Below are positions 1-7,783 of a stretch of DNA of 38,747 nucleotides, piece after piece. Source of the stretch: Akkermansiaceae bacterium (lineage in GTDB: Bacteria > Verrucomicrobiota > Verrucomicrobiia > Verrucomicrobiales > Akkermansiaceae). A program made the translations under genes and the position numbers. The stretch lies in the NCBI GenBank assembly GCA_021733795.1, contig JAIPKB010000027.1, positions 1 to 38,747 of the forward strand, read 5' to 3'. The first letter of the stretch is position 1. Each line of letters begins with the position of its first letter. The notes below the pieces were generated by a model. The model had not been told where the DNA came from. It made no database searches and saw only the letters and a program-made list of their open reading frames with translations.

Positions 1-317
1 AAATACCGGAGATATCCCACGGTCGCCCCTCAAATCGTCCGGTTGCAGCCCAACGACCGCCAATTTCCCGGTTCCCGGTCTCCCTCATCTCCGAAGCTCC
101 TCTCCCCAACCCGCCACAAAACGCCATTTCGCCCCCTCCGCCCCGTCCTTTCCTGGTGGATTTTGCTTCCATGTGAGCGATATCCTGCAAAATCGTGGTT
201 TTGCACGCAAATACCGGAGATATCCCACAATCCGGGAAAAATCCCCCGAAAATGGTGGATATAAGGGTGTTCACATACCCACGAAACCGTAGGTAATCTC
301 CCTGTTCGGCAATAATA
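1..317. repeat. Intergenic region with a 20-bp direct repeat and a hairpin
   Basis: No convincing gene is seen here. The 20 bases at 1-20 recur exactly at 209-228 (beginning AAATACCGGAG, ending ATCCCAC). Just before the second copy lies an inverted repeat TGCAAAA/TTTTGCA at 186-205 with a 6-nt loop. The window begins inside the first copy, so the repeat family may extend to the left. A related but shorter match (GGAGATCTCCCACAAT) occurs near 26413-26428. Confidence 0.6.
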
Positions 318-689
318 ATGAAGATGCTTCCGCCAGACCGCTATATTGGGCCCGGCTATAATGAGGATGTGGCGTTATCAGATGATCTCCGTTTTCGCAG
401 GGAGACAGAATATGCGAAAGTTTCTCCGAGGTTCAAGCTGGTAACAGTTATTGCCCCGATTGCCATTTTCTCTACGGTGTTTCTCGGGTTTCACATCATG
501 ATCGCTGCCGGATTGGCGTTTTTTGTGCTCTTCCTGCTATTCATAATAAGAATCAATCGTGATGGAGATAGAATTTCTGCGAGTTGCCCTGCGTGTTCTA
601 CCTTAATGAGCAAGGAGGTTAGAGCTAATGTGGAGTATCATGTGTGCCACAGTTGCAAGATCTTTGCTAAGGGTAGAGACTGGGGCTAA
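318..689 (+). CDS. Small membrane protein with C-terminal zinc ribbon
   Basis: The function is not recognised. The 123-residue product has two closely spaced hydrophobic helices (about 41-58 and 60-78). They are followed by a short cytoplasmic tail with two CxxC knuckles (C90/C93 and C110/C113), the usual layout of a small zinc ribbon. The N-terminal 40 residues are charged and lack a signal peptide, so both termini are probably cytoplasmic. Base composition is clearly more AT-rich than the surrounding genes, which hints at a recently acquired gene. No strong ribosome binding site precedes the ATG, and an intron remnant begins about 100 bases downstream. The ORF is probably real because it has an ordered membrane-plus-zinc architecture, but no partner gene indicates its role. 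Confidence 0.6.
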   Translation: MKMLPPDRYIGPGYNEDVALSDDLRFRRETEYAKVSPRFKLVTVIAPIAIFSTVFLGFHIMIAAGLAFFVLFLLFIIRINRDGDRISASCPACSTLMSKEVRANVEYHVCHSCKIFAKGRDWG

Positions 690-752
690 GAATGTGGCCG
701 AACAAGTCATGGATGTCAACCGCTCAACCGCCCTTCAAACTCACTCTAATCT

Positions 753-770
753 CACCGCAATGACGCGGTG
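753..770 (+). terminator. Hairpin before the intron remnant
   Basis: CACCGC and GCGGTG form a 6-bp stem with a 6-nt loop, about 17 bases upstream of the intron 5' end. It could end transcription of the zinc-ribbon gene. Bacterial class C group II introns are known to insert after such hairpins, but no T-run follows, so the assignment is weak. Confidence 0.3.
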
Positions 771-876
771 ACATCACATCAAACGTTGTGCGCCGAGCCA
801 AGCAAGGCGCTTCTTGTCAGGTGAAAGACCTGATGTTTCAAAACCTAGCCAGTAGAAACTACCGAGTGTTGCAGTT

Positions 877-1445
877 GTGTTAGCTAACACTGATCACACG
901 GCGAAGGATCAGGCAGGAATGCAACGCGGACAAAGCACCCACGTCACCAGAGGCACGAATATCCTCGATCCCGGCGTGTCACACACCCTGTCCGCACTGG
1001 GAACCAAGGCGGAAGAGTCCCCGAAGCATCGTTTTCGGAGTCTGGCCCGCCTCCTCGACCGGCAGATGCTTGGAGAGGCCTTTCGCAGACTCAAACGCCG
1101 TGCCGCCCCGGGAATCGACGGGATGCCCCACGGTGAGTATGCGGAAAACCTTGACGAAAACCTGCTTGAATTGGAATCGCGTTTGAAGCAAGGAGCCTAC
1201 GGCTTCCCGAACTACTCGTCACCCTGAAGCGCAAGCTGCAAGGCCACTGGAACTACTATGGCGTGATTGGCAACTCGAAGAAGATCGGACGCTTCGGCTA
1301 CTGGGCGAGGTGGATGGTTTACAAATGGCTCAACCGGCGCAGCCAGCGCAAAAGCTTCACCGTGGCGTCCTTCGACGCTGCGTGGGAGCGCTGGAAGATG
1401 CCGACCCCACGCGTGATCGAGAAGCCATGGCCGAGAACCGCTTGA
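877..1445 (+). pseudogene. ltrA: Group II intron reverse transcriptase/maturase, internally deleted
   Basis: The first part (to about 1202) matches the start of intron-encoded proteins: LARLLDRQMLGEAF, then RAAPGIDGM, then a helix ending SRLKQGAY. From about 1203 the frame changes and the sequence resumes in the C-terminal X/maturase region (KLQGHWNYYGVIGNSKK, WARWMVYKWLNRR, MPTPRVIEKPWPR). The palm motifs, including the YADD catalytic box, are absent, so about 250-300 residues were lost and the two halves are out of frame. The product is therefore non-functional. The junction near 1202 is marked by GGAGCCTACGG followed by CTTCCCGAA. Confidence 0.8.
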
Positions 1446-1525
1446 CAAGACCCGCCCCGCCTCGTATGAAAAGGTCAACCAACGCTCCAATCATGGTCAT
1501 CGTTCCACCTGTGCGCATTCCTGAG

Positions 1526-1598
1526 GAGCCCGGTGCGGTAATTCCGCACGCCGGGATCTGCGAGGGGGGCGTCGGGCAACCGACGTCCCTACCTTAAT
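1526..1598 (+). ncRNA. Group II intron domains V and VI
   Basis: GAGCCCGG-TGCGG pairs with CCGCA-CCGGG around a TAAT loop, reproducing the 34-nt domain V shape with its AGC catalytic triad. A second hairpin (GGACGTCGG/CCGACGTCC-like pairing, 1565-1590) takes the domain VI position and leads to the 3' end. Confidence 0.7.
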
Positions 1599-1658
1599 CA
1601 AGTAGAAAAGACACTCAACAACCGGGCGCTACCGGCTACAGGGCCGGCGGGCGGGTCA

Positions 1659-2129
1659 TTAACCCCCAAAATGGGTATCGAGGCAGGTCAGCAGTTCGGA
1701 CAGATTGACCGGCTTGGCGAGGAATCGCAGACCGCCGAAGTTTCCGACATGGTCATCGACCTCGCTGTGCCGGACCGTCGCCGTCAGGAAGATGATGGGG
1801 ATTCGTTTGAGGACGGCGTGTTGGTTGAAGCCGCTGGCGACATCGCCGCCGTCCATACCCGGCATCATCACATCCAGCACCACCAGATCGGGACCAAAGG
1901 AGAGGGCGGCCGGCAGCGCCAACAGCGGGTCATTTTCGACCTGAACGAGGTACCGGCCGGTGCTTTCGAGGTTGATCTTGAGCAAACGGGTGAATGGAGC
2001 TTCATCATCGACGACGAGGATTTTCCGGACGCGGACTTGGTTGGGTGCGATGGGTTCGGGGAGTTTCGGTTGCATGACTTTGGCGGGGGGGGGTGGCAGA
2101 TCAGGGGTTGGATGGGAGGTATTGGGCAC
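1659..2129 (-). CDS. Response regulator, single receiver domain
   Basis: This 156-residue protein consists of a proline-rich 30-residue N-terminal leader and one CheY-like receiver domain. The acidic pocket is D41/D42, the phospho-acceptor is D86 in VVLDVMMPGMDG, the switch threonine is T116 in FLTAT, and the conserved lysine is K139 in LAKP. There is no DNA-binding or enzymatic output domain, so it either acts by protein contact or passes phosphate onward. The gene starts 12 bases after the histidine kinase stop codon on the same strand. The pair is almost certainly one operon, with the kinase as cognate phosphodonor. Confidence 0.92.
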   Translation of the reverse strand: MPNTSHPTPDLPPPPAKVMQPKLPEPIAPNQVRVRKILVVDDEAPFTRLLKINLESTGRYLVQVENDPLLALPAALSFGPDLVVLDVMMPGMDGGDVASGFNQHAVLKRIPIIFLTATVRHSEVDDHVGNFGGLRFLAKPVNLSELLTCLDTHFGG

Positions 2130-2141
2130 TGAAGGGTGGGT

Positions 2142-4550
2142 TTAGATCGCCTCCGCAAAGATGGCGCGATCGGCTGACTGGGGTCCGGCGGCAAAGGCGA
2201 GGGTGACCTCGAGCCCGCCCTGGGCGGCGTTTTGGAAGTGGATCACGGCGCCGTGGAGATCGATGATCTTCTTGACCACCGAGAGCCCGAGGCCAGTGCC
2301 AGAACCCACCCCCTTGGTGGTGAAAAACGGATCAAAGATCTGGGGCAGATTTGCGGCGGGAATTCCCGGGCCCGTGTCTACCAAGCGCAGCACGACCACC
2401 TCGTCGGCGGGCTGAAGCCCCGCGTTGATTGCCGGCCGCGATGGCAGGAACCGTTCGAGCCGGCCGCAGGCGGTGGAAATGGTTAGGATTCCCTCGTGAT
2501 CCATGGCCTGTAGGGCGTTAAGAGTCAGATTGATGAAGACCTGCTGGATTTTCTGAATATCGACCAAGACCAGCGGCAGGTTGCCCGTGAGGTTCTTGAT
2601 CAAGGTGACGCGGGGATTGTTGAAATCGGCCCTGATCAGCCACAAGGATCGTTCGAGAACGCCTTCCAGATCGCTGGGGATCGGGCTGAATCCGGTCGCT
2701 TTCGAGAACTGTAGCAATTCCCTGCTGATCGCGTCGGCACGCATGACCGCGTCGCGCATGTCGTTCAGGGTGGTGTGGGTGGTCTCATCGGCGGAATTGA
2801 ACCTCAGATCCAGGTAATCGAGCCCCATCACCATGATTTGGAGCGGGTTCTTGACTTCGTGGGCGACGCCGGCGGCGAGGGTACCGACCGACTCCAGTTT
2901 GGCGGCTTGGATGAGTTCCAGTTGGGTTCTTTCGAGTTCCTGGTGCGAATTGCGTAGTTCGTCGAGGGTGGCTCGCAACTGGATTTGACTGCTGTGCAGT
3001 TCCTCGTTGGCTTGGCGGAGTTCCCACTCGGCCTGTTTGAGATCGGTGAGATCGACGTGGGATCCTGCCATCCGCAAGGGCCGGCCATGGGGGTCGCGCG
3101 AGACGACCCCGCGGGCGAGGATCCAGCGGTAGCTGCCATCATTGTGGCGCAGGCGATGCTCGAGCTGGTAAACCGGGGCTTTCCCGCCGAAATAGTCATT
3201 CAGCACGCGGAGGGCGCGCGCTTTCTCGTCGGGGTGGAGGAGTGCTTCCCATGCAGTGAAGTTGTTTTCGATCTCGTGGTCATCGTAGCCGAGCATGCTT
3301 TTCCAGCGTGGTGAGAAGTACACTTCGCCGGTGGTGACGTTCCAGTCCCAGACTCCGTCATTGCTGCCCTCGATGATCATTCCGAGTCGTTCCTCGCTGG
3401 CTCGGAGGGCTTCTTCCTGACGGCGGATTTCGGTGGTCATCCCGGTGGCGAGTTCGACCGCCCGGCGACCGGTGGTTGCCATCGAGTGGGCCACCCCGAA
3501 GATCAGCAGGCTCATGCACAGGCCGCCGGTGCCGACCAAGCCGACCGACAGCATGCCGCTGCCATGGGTCGCCGCGGACGGCGTGTGAAGGCGCACCGTC
3601 CAGGGATGCCCGAAGACGGTCTCAGTCGTGGTTTGAGTGAGGGGGTCGGCAGCGGTCAACGGCTCGTTGAAATCGCTGCGGCAGAGCAGCTGGTCGGGCG
3701 ATGGCGCGGTGCCGTCGAAAATCTCGTAGCCAAGGTCACCGTTGATGAGTTGCTGCACGCCTTGCATCATGTCCTCGATCAGGAAGCCGACTGAGACCCA
3801 GCCTTGGAGGCTGGCCCGCCGTTCGTCTTTGGTTGCCGGCTCGACGCCTTGCTGATAGATCGGCAGAAACAGGATGGCTGCTGGCTGGCCGGGAGCCTGC
3901 ACCAGTTCGAGATTGGCACTGAGGGTCGCGGTTGCGTTGTCACAGGCGGCCATGGCGGCGGTGCGGCGGACCGGTTCACTGCCGAGATCATAGCCAAGCG
4001 CGGAGTGATTGGTTTCTGTGACGAGCGGCTCGACAAAGCGCAGTACCAGGTACTCCTGCCGGTCGCCGGCGGGCCAAATCCGAAACGGGCGCTGCGGTTC
4101 GCCGGCAGCGTGGCCGGCATCCCGCATGAAGCCCTCGCCGTTGGCATGCTCAACCTTCTCGATATAGCCGACCGCCTTAATTCCCGGGTATTTGACCTTC
4201 AATTCCAAACTGTCGACGTAAGCGCTGAACTCACCGAACTCGACCGCCTGGCTGGCCGCGAACAAGCCACCTGTTCCCTGTAGGATCTGAACATAGCGAA
4301 AGAGCCGCTCCTTCATCGTGTTGCGGAAATGCTCGGCATCGGCACCGAAGCGCGCCTGCTCGATGGTGAAACGCACCTGTGCCAAGTCGGCTTGGCGCCG
4401 CCAGGCTTGCCGACAGACGACGGCGGTCGCAAACAGTGAGATCACGAACACCACCCAAGTGACCCCGCGAATCGACAGAATTCGGATCACGAAGCGGACC
4501 CAGCGCGACGAGTGGGCTTGGTGAAGACGAGGTTGAATCGGAGCGACCAT
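2142..4550 (-). CDS. CHASE-PAS sensor histidine kinase
   Basis: This membrane sensor kinase has about 802 residues from the ATG at 4550. A first transmembrane helix (about 30-48) and a second (about 333-355) bracket a periplasmic CHASE domain that would sense a small extracellular ligand. Then follow a PAS domain (about 385-505, DGVWDWN and GSYRWILARG), a coiled coil, a HisKA domain with H564 in GVAHEVKNP, and a HATPase domain with N-box NLTLNALQAM and glycine boxes DTGPGIP and GSGTGLGLSVV. The frame is open to a TTG at 4643, which would add 31 residues and a third hydrophobic stretch; the ATG was chosen as more likely. It is divergent from the exported carbohydrate gene at 4851 and co-directional with the receiver gene downstream. 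Control of that polysaccharide cluster is plausible but inferred. Confidence 0.9.
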   Translation of the reverse strand: MVAPIQPRLHQAHSSRWVRFVIRILSIRGVTWVVFVISLFATAVVCRQAWRRQADLAQVRFTIEQARFGADAEHFRNTMKERLFRYVQILQGTGGLFAASQAVEFGEFSAYVDSLELKVKYPGIKAVGYIEKVEHANGEGFMRDAGHAAGEPQRPFRIWPAGDRQEYLVLRFVEPLVTETNHSALGYDLGSEPVRRTAAMAACDNATATLSANLELVQAPGQPAAILFLPIYQQGVEPATKDERRASLQGWVSVGFLIEDMMQGVQQLINGDLGYEIFDGTAPSPDQLLCRSDFNEPLTAADPLTQTTTETVFGHPWTVRLHTPSAATHGSGMLSVGLVGTGGLCMSLLIFGVAHSMATTGRRAVELATGMTTEIRRQEEALRASEERLGMIIEGSNDGVWDWNVTTGEVYFSPRWKSMLGYDDHEIENNFTAWEALLHPDEKARALRVLNDYFGGKAPVYQLEHRLRHNDGSYRWILARGVVSRDPHGRPLRMAGSHVDLTDLKQAEWELRQANEELHSSQIQLRATLDELRNSHQELERTQLELIQAAKLESVGTLAAGVAHEVKNPLQIMVMGLDYLDLRFNSADETTHTTLNDMRDAVMRADAISRELLQFSKATGFSPIPSDLEGVLERSLWLIRADFNNPRVTLIKNLTGNLPLVLVDIQKIQQVFINLTLNALQAMDHEGILTISTACGRLERFLPSRPAINAGLQPADEVVVLRLVDTGPGIPAANLPQIFDPFFTTKGVGSGTGLGLSVVKKIIDLHGAVIHFQNAAQGGLEVTLAFAAGPQSADRAIFAEAI

Positions 4551-4850
4551 GAGGGCAGGGAGGATTGCTGCGGAGGCGTACTGGAGGCCGATGGTTTCAG
4601 CCAATAGCAATGACAGCCAACACCACAAAACCTGATCGCGCAATCGCTAATGAGGGTTTTCATCAGAAAGAAGGCCGTTGGCCGCGTGCAACCCGGCACT
4701 CCCGCCAATCTCGCGACGGTGATCTTTTCCAGTGGCAGCAACCCGCGCTGGATCATGGGATTGATACGTTCTTCACCGCCTCCGCTGCCAGTGGTGTCCG
4801 CATCCGTGATGCCGCCAGAAAACCATCATCACCTCCCGCTCCGTGAGACG
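4551..4850. promoter_or_regulatory. Divergent intergenic region
   Basis: These 300 bases separate the histidine kinase (minus) from the first gene of the polysaccharide cluster (plus) and should contain both promoters. I see no clear operator palindrome or conserved promoter boxes. Both flanking frames stay open through part of it, so the exact start sites are uncertain. Confidence 0.35.
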
Positions 4851-7493
4851 ATGCAACAACACGCCAAAATCATTGCTCTCCACGTTGCCTTGGGATGGGT
4901 CCTTGGCACTGGCTTCGCCGCCGACAGTCAGCACGCGATTGAACGGGTTCAACTCATGGCCAAAGTGCCGGAGCCTCTCGTGGTGCGCGACTGGCCGCAG
5001 TTGGCGAAGCAGTATTATGAATTGCTGCTCAATCCCGCCACCCGCCTCGACGGCAAGCCGCTCGTTGTCCTCCGGCCGGACCGGACCTCGTTTGACATCC
5101 CTTCCTGGGTCGGCGGGACGCCCGCAGACGAGGCGTTCACCTGTCTCATTCCGGTGATCGGTGCCAACCTTGTCGGCTTGGACCCGCGGAACTTGCACGG
5201 ATTCGATTATGTCCTGGCCGCCAAGGGATGGTTCGACGAGAGATACGGAGTCTATCGCCACACCCACGATCAGGGGGGGCAACCGGTTTATCACGCCGAC
5301 ATCTATGGCTATTGGGCCGGCATCCAAGGGCTGATGCTCGCCAGCCAATATCCCGGGGATCCGGATTTTCAGCGGCAGGCGCTCGCCACCACCAAGGCCT
5401 TCCTGCGCATCGCCCGCGGAATGGGTTGTCCCGCGAACGCGGACTTTGACGCGCTCGGATTCAATTTTGCCACCGGCAGGGCCGCTGGCCGGCCGGAACC
5501 GATGAACCGCCTCGGCCACGCGCCGTCGGTAGCTTGGCCATTACTGATAGGCTACCACCTGACCGGCGACCGGGCGATGCTTGACTGTGCCCGCGCCGCG
5601 ATGCAATGGCACATCGATCACCCCGGGCGCTACGAAGTCTCGCATGTCATGGGGCCGCTCACCGCCGTGCGCCTGAACGCCGAGTACGGTTGCTCACTCG
5701 ATCTTGACCGCGTGCTGAAAACCTGGTTTGGCCAGGGCGACAACCAGCGGATGCCGTGGAAAGTCACGGCAGGGATGCGCTGTGGCGGCATCACCTGCGA
5801 CGGCTTGGATGGTGCCGATTGGACTGGCGCGGAACACGGCTTCCACGCGTTTGCCATGGGCTCCCTACAAGGTCCGGCGTGGCTCGTGCCAGCGACGCGC
5901 TATGATGCCCGTTACGCCCGCGACATCGGCCGCTACGCGCTGAATGCGGCGAATTCGGCGCGATTGTTCCAGGGCGTCGGCCTCGATTGGAAGCAACAGG
6001 ACCACAAGGATTGGAAGGACCGCTGGGATCCGCAGAACCTGCTCTTCCACGAAGCGGTCACCGCGTGGAGTTGGGACAGCAGTCACCGGTTCCGACCCTA
6101 CGCAACGGGTGATCCCGTCCGCCTTGGTTGGGGCGGGCCACCGATTGCGGCAGCCGATTACGATGCCGCAAAGCAGCAGTCGTTCTCCAAGACCTCGCGC
6201 AATCTGGCACTTTACATGGGCAACCACATCGGGTTTCTCGGCGGCATCGTCGCGTTGACGGACGTGCCCGGCGTCCTGCGCTGGGACTGTCTGGCCACCG
6301 ACTGGTTTCATGCCCCGGCCTATCCAACCTACCTGCTCTACAACCCACACCCCACGGCGCAAACGTTCCACACCGACTTCGGCGGGACATCCGCCGACCT
6401 CTACGATGCCGTCACGCACGAGTTTGTCCAGCGCGACGTCTGCGGGCCGGTGAGCCTCACGTTGGCACCCGAAACCGCCGCGGTCATCGTGGTGGCTCCT
6501 GCCGGGGGCAGGCTTTCGCGTGAGGGTCGGCGAACACGGGTTGACGGGGTGGTCGTGGATTACGAGAACTGCGGCCTGGCACCGGCAACCGCGAACGGGG
6601 AGGTGTGGATGATGCCGCCCGCGGCTGCGGACGGACGGTGTCTGCGGCAACTCTTCACGCAGCCGGACCAGTGGGTGGAAACCCGTTCCTTGGTCCAGGT
6701 GCTGGGTTATGCCGATCATCAGTTGGATCGACAATTCACCGATGACGAACTGCGAGTCTGGCTGCCGCTGATCGAGCGCTGGGGGCTCAAGTTCGGCCTG
6801 GAGGTTGGCGCGGTGAAACAATGGGGAACAACCGGCGCGCAGACCTTCGCGGTGGAGCGCAAGCTGTGGGACCGGTTTCTGTCGCTGGGTGGCCGAATCG
6901 ATGCGTTGGCGATGGACGAGCCGCTTTGTTGTGTCCGCAAGGATCTCAAGAAGTCGGACGCCTATGCGGTCGAGGAGACCGCGAACTTCGTGGCGCTGGT
7001 GCGCAAGAATTACCCCACCGTCCGGATTGGTGACATCGAGCCCTATCCGTTTCTGCAACGTGAGGAGTTGCTAGCCTTCCTGGATGCGCTGCAAGCCCGC
7101 CTCAAGGAGCTGAACGTGCGCGGCTTGGATTTCTTCCGGCTCGATGTCGACTGGAACCATTTCACGATCGGCAACCGGATCTATCCGGGCAATTGGCCGG
7201 ACGTGAAACAACTCGAACTCGCCTGCCGACAGCGGAAACTGCCATTCAGCCTCATTTATTGGGCGGCGGACTACGGTCGCATGAAGGAGCTGAATCTGGC
7301 CGACGACGCGACCTGGTACCTGGGAGTGATGCGTCAGGGCAACGATTACGCGTTTGTCGGCGGCGCACCGGATCAGTACGTCATCGAGAGCTGGGTGGAT
7401 GCGCCCTCCGCAGCGGTGCCGGAAACGGCCGAATGGACCTTCACCCGTTCGGTGCGGGATTTCAGCAACCGGTTTGTGATGAAGCAACGATAA
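4851..7493 (+). CDS. Secreted two-module protein, putative carbohydrate-active enzyme
   Basis: I do not recognise a defined family. From the ATG at 4851 the protein has 880 residues and a clear Sec signal (hydrophobic core ALHVALGWVLG, cleavage near GFA/AD). Residues about 25-575 are rich in aromatic and helical segments with repeated H/W/D clusters (YGYWAGIQGLML, GAEHGFHAF), resembling (alpha/alpha)-barrel glycosidases, and end in a beta-rich stretch closing with VDGVVVDY. Residues about 583-880 look like a TIM barrel: short hydrophobic strands end in acidic residues (FGLEVGA, ALAMDEP, RIGDIEPY, FFRLDVDW). The frame is open for a further 67 codons upstream, but only the internal ATG gives a signal peptide. 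GH43 and GH106 genes follow, so a role in exported polysaccharide breakdown is likely. It could be a natural fusion of two enzymes. Confidence 0.75.
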   Translation: MQQHAKIIALHVALGWVLGTGFAADSQHAIERVQLMAKVPEPLVVRDWPQLAKQYYELLLNPATRLDGKPLVVLRPDRTSFDIPSWVGGTPADEAFTCLIPVIGANLVGLDPRNLHGFDYVLAAKGWFDERYGVYRHTHDQGGQPVYHADIYGYWAGIQGLMLASQYPGDPDFQRQALATTKAFLRIARGMGCPANADFDALGFNFATGRAAGRPEPMNRLGHAPSVAWPLLIGYHLTGDRAMLDCARAAMQWHIDHPGRYEVSHVMGPLTAVRLNAEYGCSLDLDRVLKTWFGQGDNQRMPWKVTAGMRCGGITCDGLDGADWTGAEHGFHAFAMGSLQGPAWLVPATRYDARYARDIGRYALNAANSARLFQGVGLDWKQQDHKDWKDRWDPQNLLFHEAVTAWSWDSSHRFRPYATGDPVRLGWGGPPIAAADYDAAKQQSFSKTSRNLALYMGNHIGFLGGIVALTDVPGVLRWDCLATDWFHAPAYPTYLLYNPHPTAQTFHTDFGGTSADLYDAVTHEFVQRDVCGPVSLTLAPETAAVIVVAPAGGRLSREGRRTRVDGVVVDYENCGLAPATANGEVWMMPPAAADGRCLRQLFTQPDQWVETRSLVQVLGYADHQLDRQFTDDELRVWLPLIERWGLKFGLEVGAVKQWGTTGAQTFAVERKLWDRFLSLGGRIDALAMDEPLCCVRKDLKKSDAYAVEETANFVALVRKNYPTVRIGDIEPYPFLQREELLAFLDALQARLKELNVRGLDFFRLDVDWNHFTIGNRIYPGNWPDVKQLELACRQRKLPFSLIYWAADYGRMKELNLADDATWYLGVMRQGNDYAFVGGAPDQYVIESWVDAPSAAVPETAEWTFTRSVRDFSNRFVMKQR

Positions 7494-7783
7494 CCCATTC
7501 GCACGAAGGTGTTGCACGGCAACCCAACGGGAAAGGCCCACCAGCAATGGGTCATTGCCCCAAAGGGCGAGAATCTCTAAGCGATCCAACCGGCCCACCG
7601 CCCCAGCGACGAACATTTGCAGTAGACCCTGCGGGCCCTGCCCGGCGGCGACATTGATGACACACCACCGGCGGTCGCCGCGTATGGTTGCTGAAACTCA
7701 CGGGGGCCTCAGTCGTTTCCCGGCCGGAGCCACCCTGAATGCCCGATCGAGCCACGACCGCCCTCCGCAACAGCCGCCATGAC
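7494..7783. other. Intergenic region before GH43 gene
   Basis: These 290 bases hold no supported gene. ACCCATT near 7494 and AATGGGT near 7546 form a short inverted repeat around about 40 bases. The reverse-strand reading here (WWAFPVGLPCNTF) resembles a short low-complexity element often seen between planctomycete and verrucomicrobial genes, but I cannot confirm it. It presumably carries the promoter of the GH43-GH106 pair. Confidence 0.3.

Larger units (their letters stand above)
788..1598 (+). mobile_element. Deleted group II intron
   Basis: The element begins with GTGCGCC, a typical group II intron 5' end, followed by a domain I-like segment with GGTGAAAGACC and CCTAGCCAGTAG. It contains pieces of an intron reverse transcriptase/maturase. 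It ends with a domain V-like hairpin (1526-1560, AGC at the stem base, TAAT tetraloop) and a domain VI-like hairpin finishing near CCTACCTTAAT. Only about 810 nt remain, against roughly 1.8-2.5 kb for full-length elements: the catalytic core of the protein is missing and the 5' RNA part is unusually short. The element could neither reverse-transcribe nor, probably, splice by itself. The exact ends are inferred from the boundary motifs. Confidence 0.8.
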
